From: Phocoena phocoena
Taxonomy: Eukaryota > Chordata > Mammalia > Artiodactyla > Phocoenidae
DNA length: 64,000 nucleotides
Reading direction: 5' to 3'
Assembly (NCBI RefSeq): GCF_963924675.1
Contig: NC_089232.1
Location: 28,966,842-29,030,841, forward strand
The translations under genes were made by a program, and so were the position numbers. The notes beneath the pieces were generated by a model, which saw only the letters and a program-made list of their open reading frames with translations, searched no databases and was not told the DNA's origin. The stretch's first letter is position 1. Each line of letters begins with the position of its first letter. This document shows positions 61,916 through 64,000 of this stretch, piece by piece.

Positions 61916-62319
61916 TGGCAGAGGTCGGGCTGAACCCTGGATAGATGGAGACTTTGTCTTATTCATCTCTATCCCTGTGGACAGTTCAGCATCTCCCATG
62001 AAATGGTACACAGTAAGTTTTTGTAGAGTTCTTGTTTTGAATTATAAAATAAGTGAATTCCTACCTGGGGATCAAAAACCATTTGGGGATCATATACATT
62101 ATTAAAAGTAATCATTTAATTATTAAAAATAAAAGTCATAAACTATTATTCTGAGATAAGGACCAAAGGTTTGTTGGGGTTAAAATTCTAAATTGGTCTT
62201 TTTCCTTCCATATTCTCTCTTGCTTACCCAAATAAAGAAGGTAATTGTTTTTCAAGTGACAGAATTTTAATTATAAAAATGCCTTGCATTTGTGTATTAC
62301 TTTATTATATTCAAACTTC

Positions 62320-62515
62320 TTTTGCATATTCTCATTGTCTCATTTGGTTTTTTAAACAACCTCTGTGATGTATGAATAGTTATTATTTTTCCTTGTGGAC
62401 AGATATGGAAACTGAGACCTAAAGTGGTGTTGCGGAAGGTCAGAAAATGAATCATTAGTAGGGGTAAATCTTAGGTTTTTTTACTCTGAGTCATGCTTTC
62501 TCCACCATATAAAAC
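62320..62515 (-). mobile_element. MIR SINE, antisense
   Basis: 'acaacctctgtgatgtatga' then 'agatatggaaactgagacct' match reversed MIR. Confidence 0.78.
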
Positions 62516-62527
62516 TGTCTCTCAATA

Positions 62528-62690
62528 TTTAATAATAGCTACTATCTTTTGAGTACATATCATGTACCAGGTACTATATTAAGCATGTTTTCTGTGTGTG
62601 TGTGTGTGTTTGTGCGTATGAATTTGTTGCAAGGAATAAATGAGAATGTATGTATATCATATATGTATGTGTATATATATATATATATGT
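62528..62690. repeat. MIR-like fragment followed by (TG)n and (TA)n tracts
   Basis: 'gagtacatatcatgtaccag' resembles the start of reversed MIR. A (TG)n run lies at about 62592-62610 and a (TA)n run at about 62671-62688. Confidence 0.6.
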
Positions 62691-63350
62691 GTAGCCATGT
62701 ATTTTTTTCCTCTGTTGGAGCAAGATTTGCTGATGATTTCTCTGTCTATTGAGAAATTGTTCCCTTTTTCTGTGCGGTTAAGATTTTGGTTATTTGAGCT
62801 GCATAGAGTACTTTGAAATAAAAAAAATTAGCTCATTATTAGTGTGGTATTGGAGTTGTGAGTTCAGTTAGTCACTTACATCCCTTAGGAGTTTCATATT
62901 TCTACAGAGGTATCTTTGTATGAGCTATTACTTAGCACTTTTCCCCCATAAAACTACTATTAGCAATAGCCACAGCCATTGTTTCCGGTAGTATTCAGCC
63001 AGTAGTCCTTTGCCCCTTTAATGATATTGATCGCTGGGTTATCTCCTGCTCTTATAATTATTAAATAAAAGAGTAAGAAAGTTTGAGTCCAAATACTAAT
63101 CCTTCTAATTCTTTATTTGGTGATGAGATAAAGTAGAAAATAAGGAGAATCTAGAGCTTAAAGGACTATAAAATCCTACAACTTTAACGCTCCATATCTG
63201 ATATGCTGTTTAAGAGTCAGAGATACCAGTGAGAACATCTTGGATGCTGCTGTATCTGACCATCTTAATATCTTGGATACCTTTATAAAATGGAAAGGAT
63301 GCTGCTCTGATTTTTCTCATTGGTGCTGGGGTAATGGGAAACTGGATATT
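62691..63350. other. Intron sequence, nothing recognised
   Basis: No exon or repeat recognised. Confidence 0.5.
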
Positions 63351-63690
63351 TTCTGAAGACAAAACAATTATTTCTATATAGCTTATAATAGCAAATAATT
63401 AAAAACAACCTTAATTGTATAATAGGTAAATGGTTATATAAACTATAATACTGTTGCTCAATGAACTATTATGCATTTATTAAAATGAATTTTATGAATA
63501 TCAAATAACATTGCAAAATATTTATAATATAATGTTAAATGAAAGAAGCAGAATGAAAATTTTGTAAGCAAAATGATTACAGGTGTGTAAAACTCTAAAA
63601 ACATGTTAAAGTTCAGAAGGAACTATGTTAAATGTAAATATTTGTGTTTGTAGTAGGGCTTCCTAATCTTTTTCAAATTGTGGGTATATT
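63351..63690 (+). mobile_element. Ancient L1 3' part, sense
   Basis: 'taataggtaaatggttatat' then 'gaactattatgcatttatta' and 'aatgttaaatgaaagaagca' match the 3' portion of ancient L1s in order. Confidence 0.6.
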
Positions 63691-63879
63691 ATAATTTTTT
63701 GTTATTGGTATTTTAAGAAATATTTTTTAAAAATCTTGAGATTTCATAGCTCCTCTTCCAGTTCATATTTGCCTTTGCTCATACAACAGTGAAAGAAAAA
63801 AAAAATCCACATTTTAAAGTTTATGTATGTTCTGGTCTTCTTCATTTAGCTCATTTCAGTCTGCAAATTAACCCCTTTT

Positions 63880-63998
63880 TACAGATTAAATTTAGGTATA
63901 GACAGTATATCATTGCCCAAGATCATACAAGTAATACATGGTAGAACAGAGAGGCCTCTCATGCTGAAGCCCATGATCTTTTACTAGAGTAAACGAGT
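63880..63998 (-). mobile_element. MIR SINE, antisense, at the window edge
   Basis: 'ctttttacagattaaattta' then 'cattgcccaagatcatacaa' and 'gtagaacagagag' match reversed MIR. Confidence 0.72.
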
Positions 63999-64000
63999 TG

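Overview
This is an AT-rich mammalian nuclear window, almost certainly from a cetacean. It is the interior of a large protein-coding gene, EXOC6B (exocyst subunit Sec15B), on the + strand. Three exons can be read with exact splice sites: 17751-17862, 30716-30850 and 44457-44636. They encode about 142 consecutive residues of the C-terminal part of the protein. The rest of the window is intron. The cetacean call rests on several well-preserved copies of the CHR-type tRNA-Glu-derived SINE (head 'gggcttccctggtggcgcag', poly-A tail) and on L1s with the cetartiodactyl 3' end ('...caattatactccaataaagatg'). The genus cannot be told from the sequence alone.

Layout. 1-12058: three nested L1 elements, all antisense to the gene, including a 4.5 kb element (5953-10490) inside an older L1. 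12059-15950: older L1 debris with two CHR SINEs. 15950-25424: exon A and mostly unique intron, with MIR, L2, one SINE and an L1 3' fragment. 25425-29770: a 4.3 kb antisense L1, truncated at its 5' end. 29781-31790: MIRs and exon B. 31800-43165: a run of sense-oriented, mostly old L1 fragments plus L2 and one SINE. 44457-44636: exon C. 45085-56430: an old antisense L1, then a structurally full-length 7.1 kb antisense L1 (48577-55721) with target-site duplication, set inside still older repeat. 56430-64000: old L1, two SINEs, L2, MIRs, microsatellites and unique intron.

I found no second host gene, RNA gene, CRISPR array, prokaryotic system or viral gene. Every L1 open reading frame is broken by frameshifts or stops. 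Points most worth a second look: (i) a 312-bp stretch with no mismatch between two L1 copies whose immediate flanks differ clearly (gene conversion or assembly artefact); (ii) same-strand L1 copies bracketing EXOC6B exons; (iii) long ORFs antisense to L1 in the 5'UTR of both younger L1s, in the position of primate L1 ORF0; (iv) a SINE joined to a 5'-truncated L1 with the structure of a template-switch chimera; (v) an internally deleted L1 with 3-nt microhomology at the junction.

Repeat boundaries are exact where a target-site duplication is given and otherwise good to roughly 10-50 bases.
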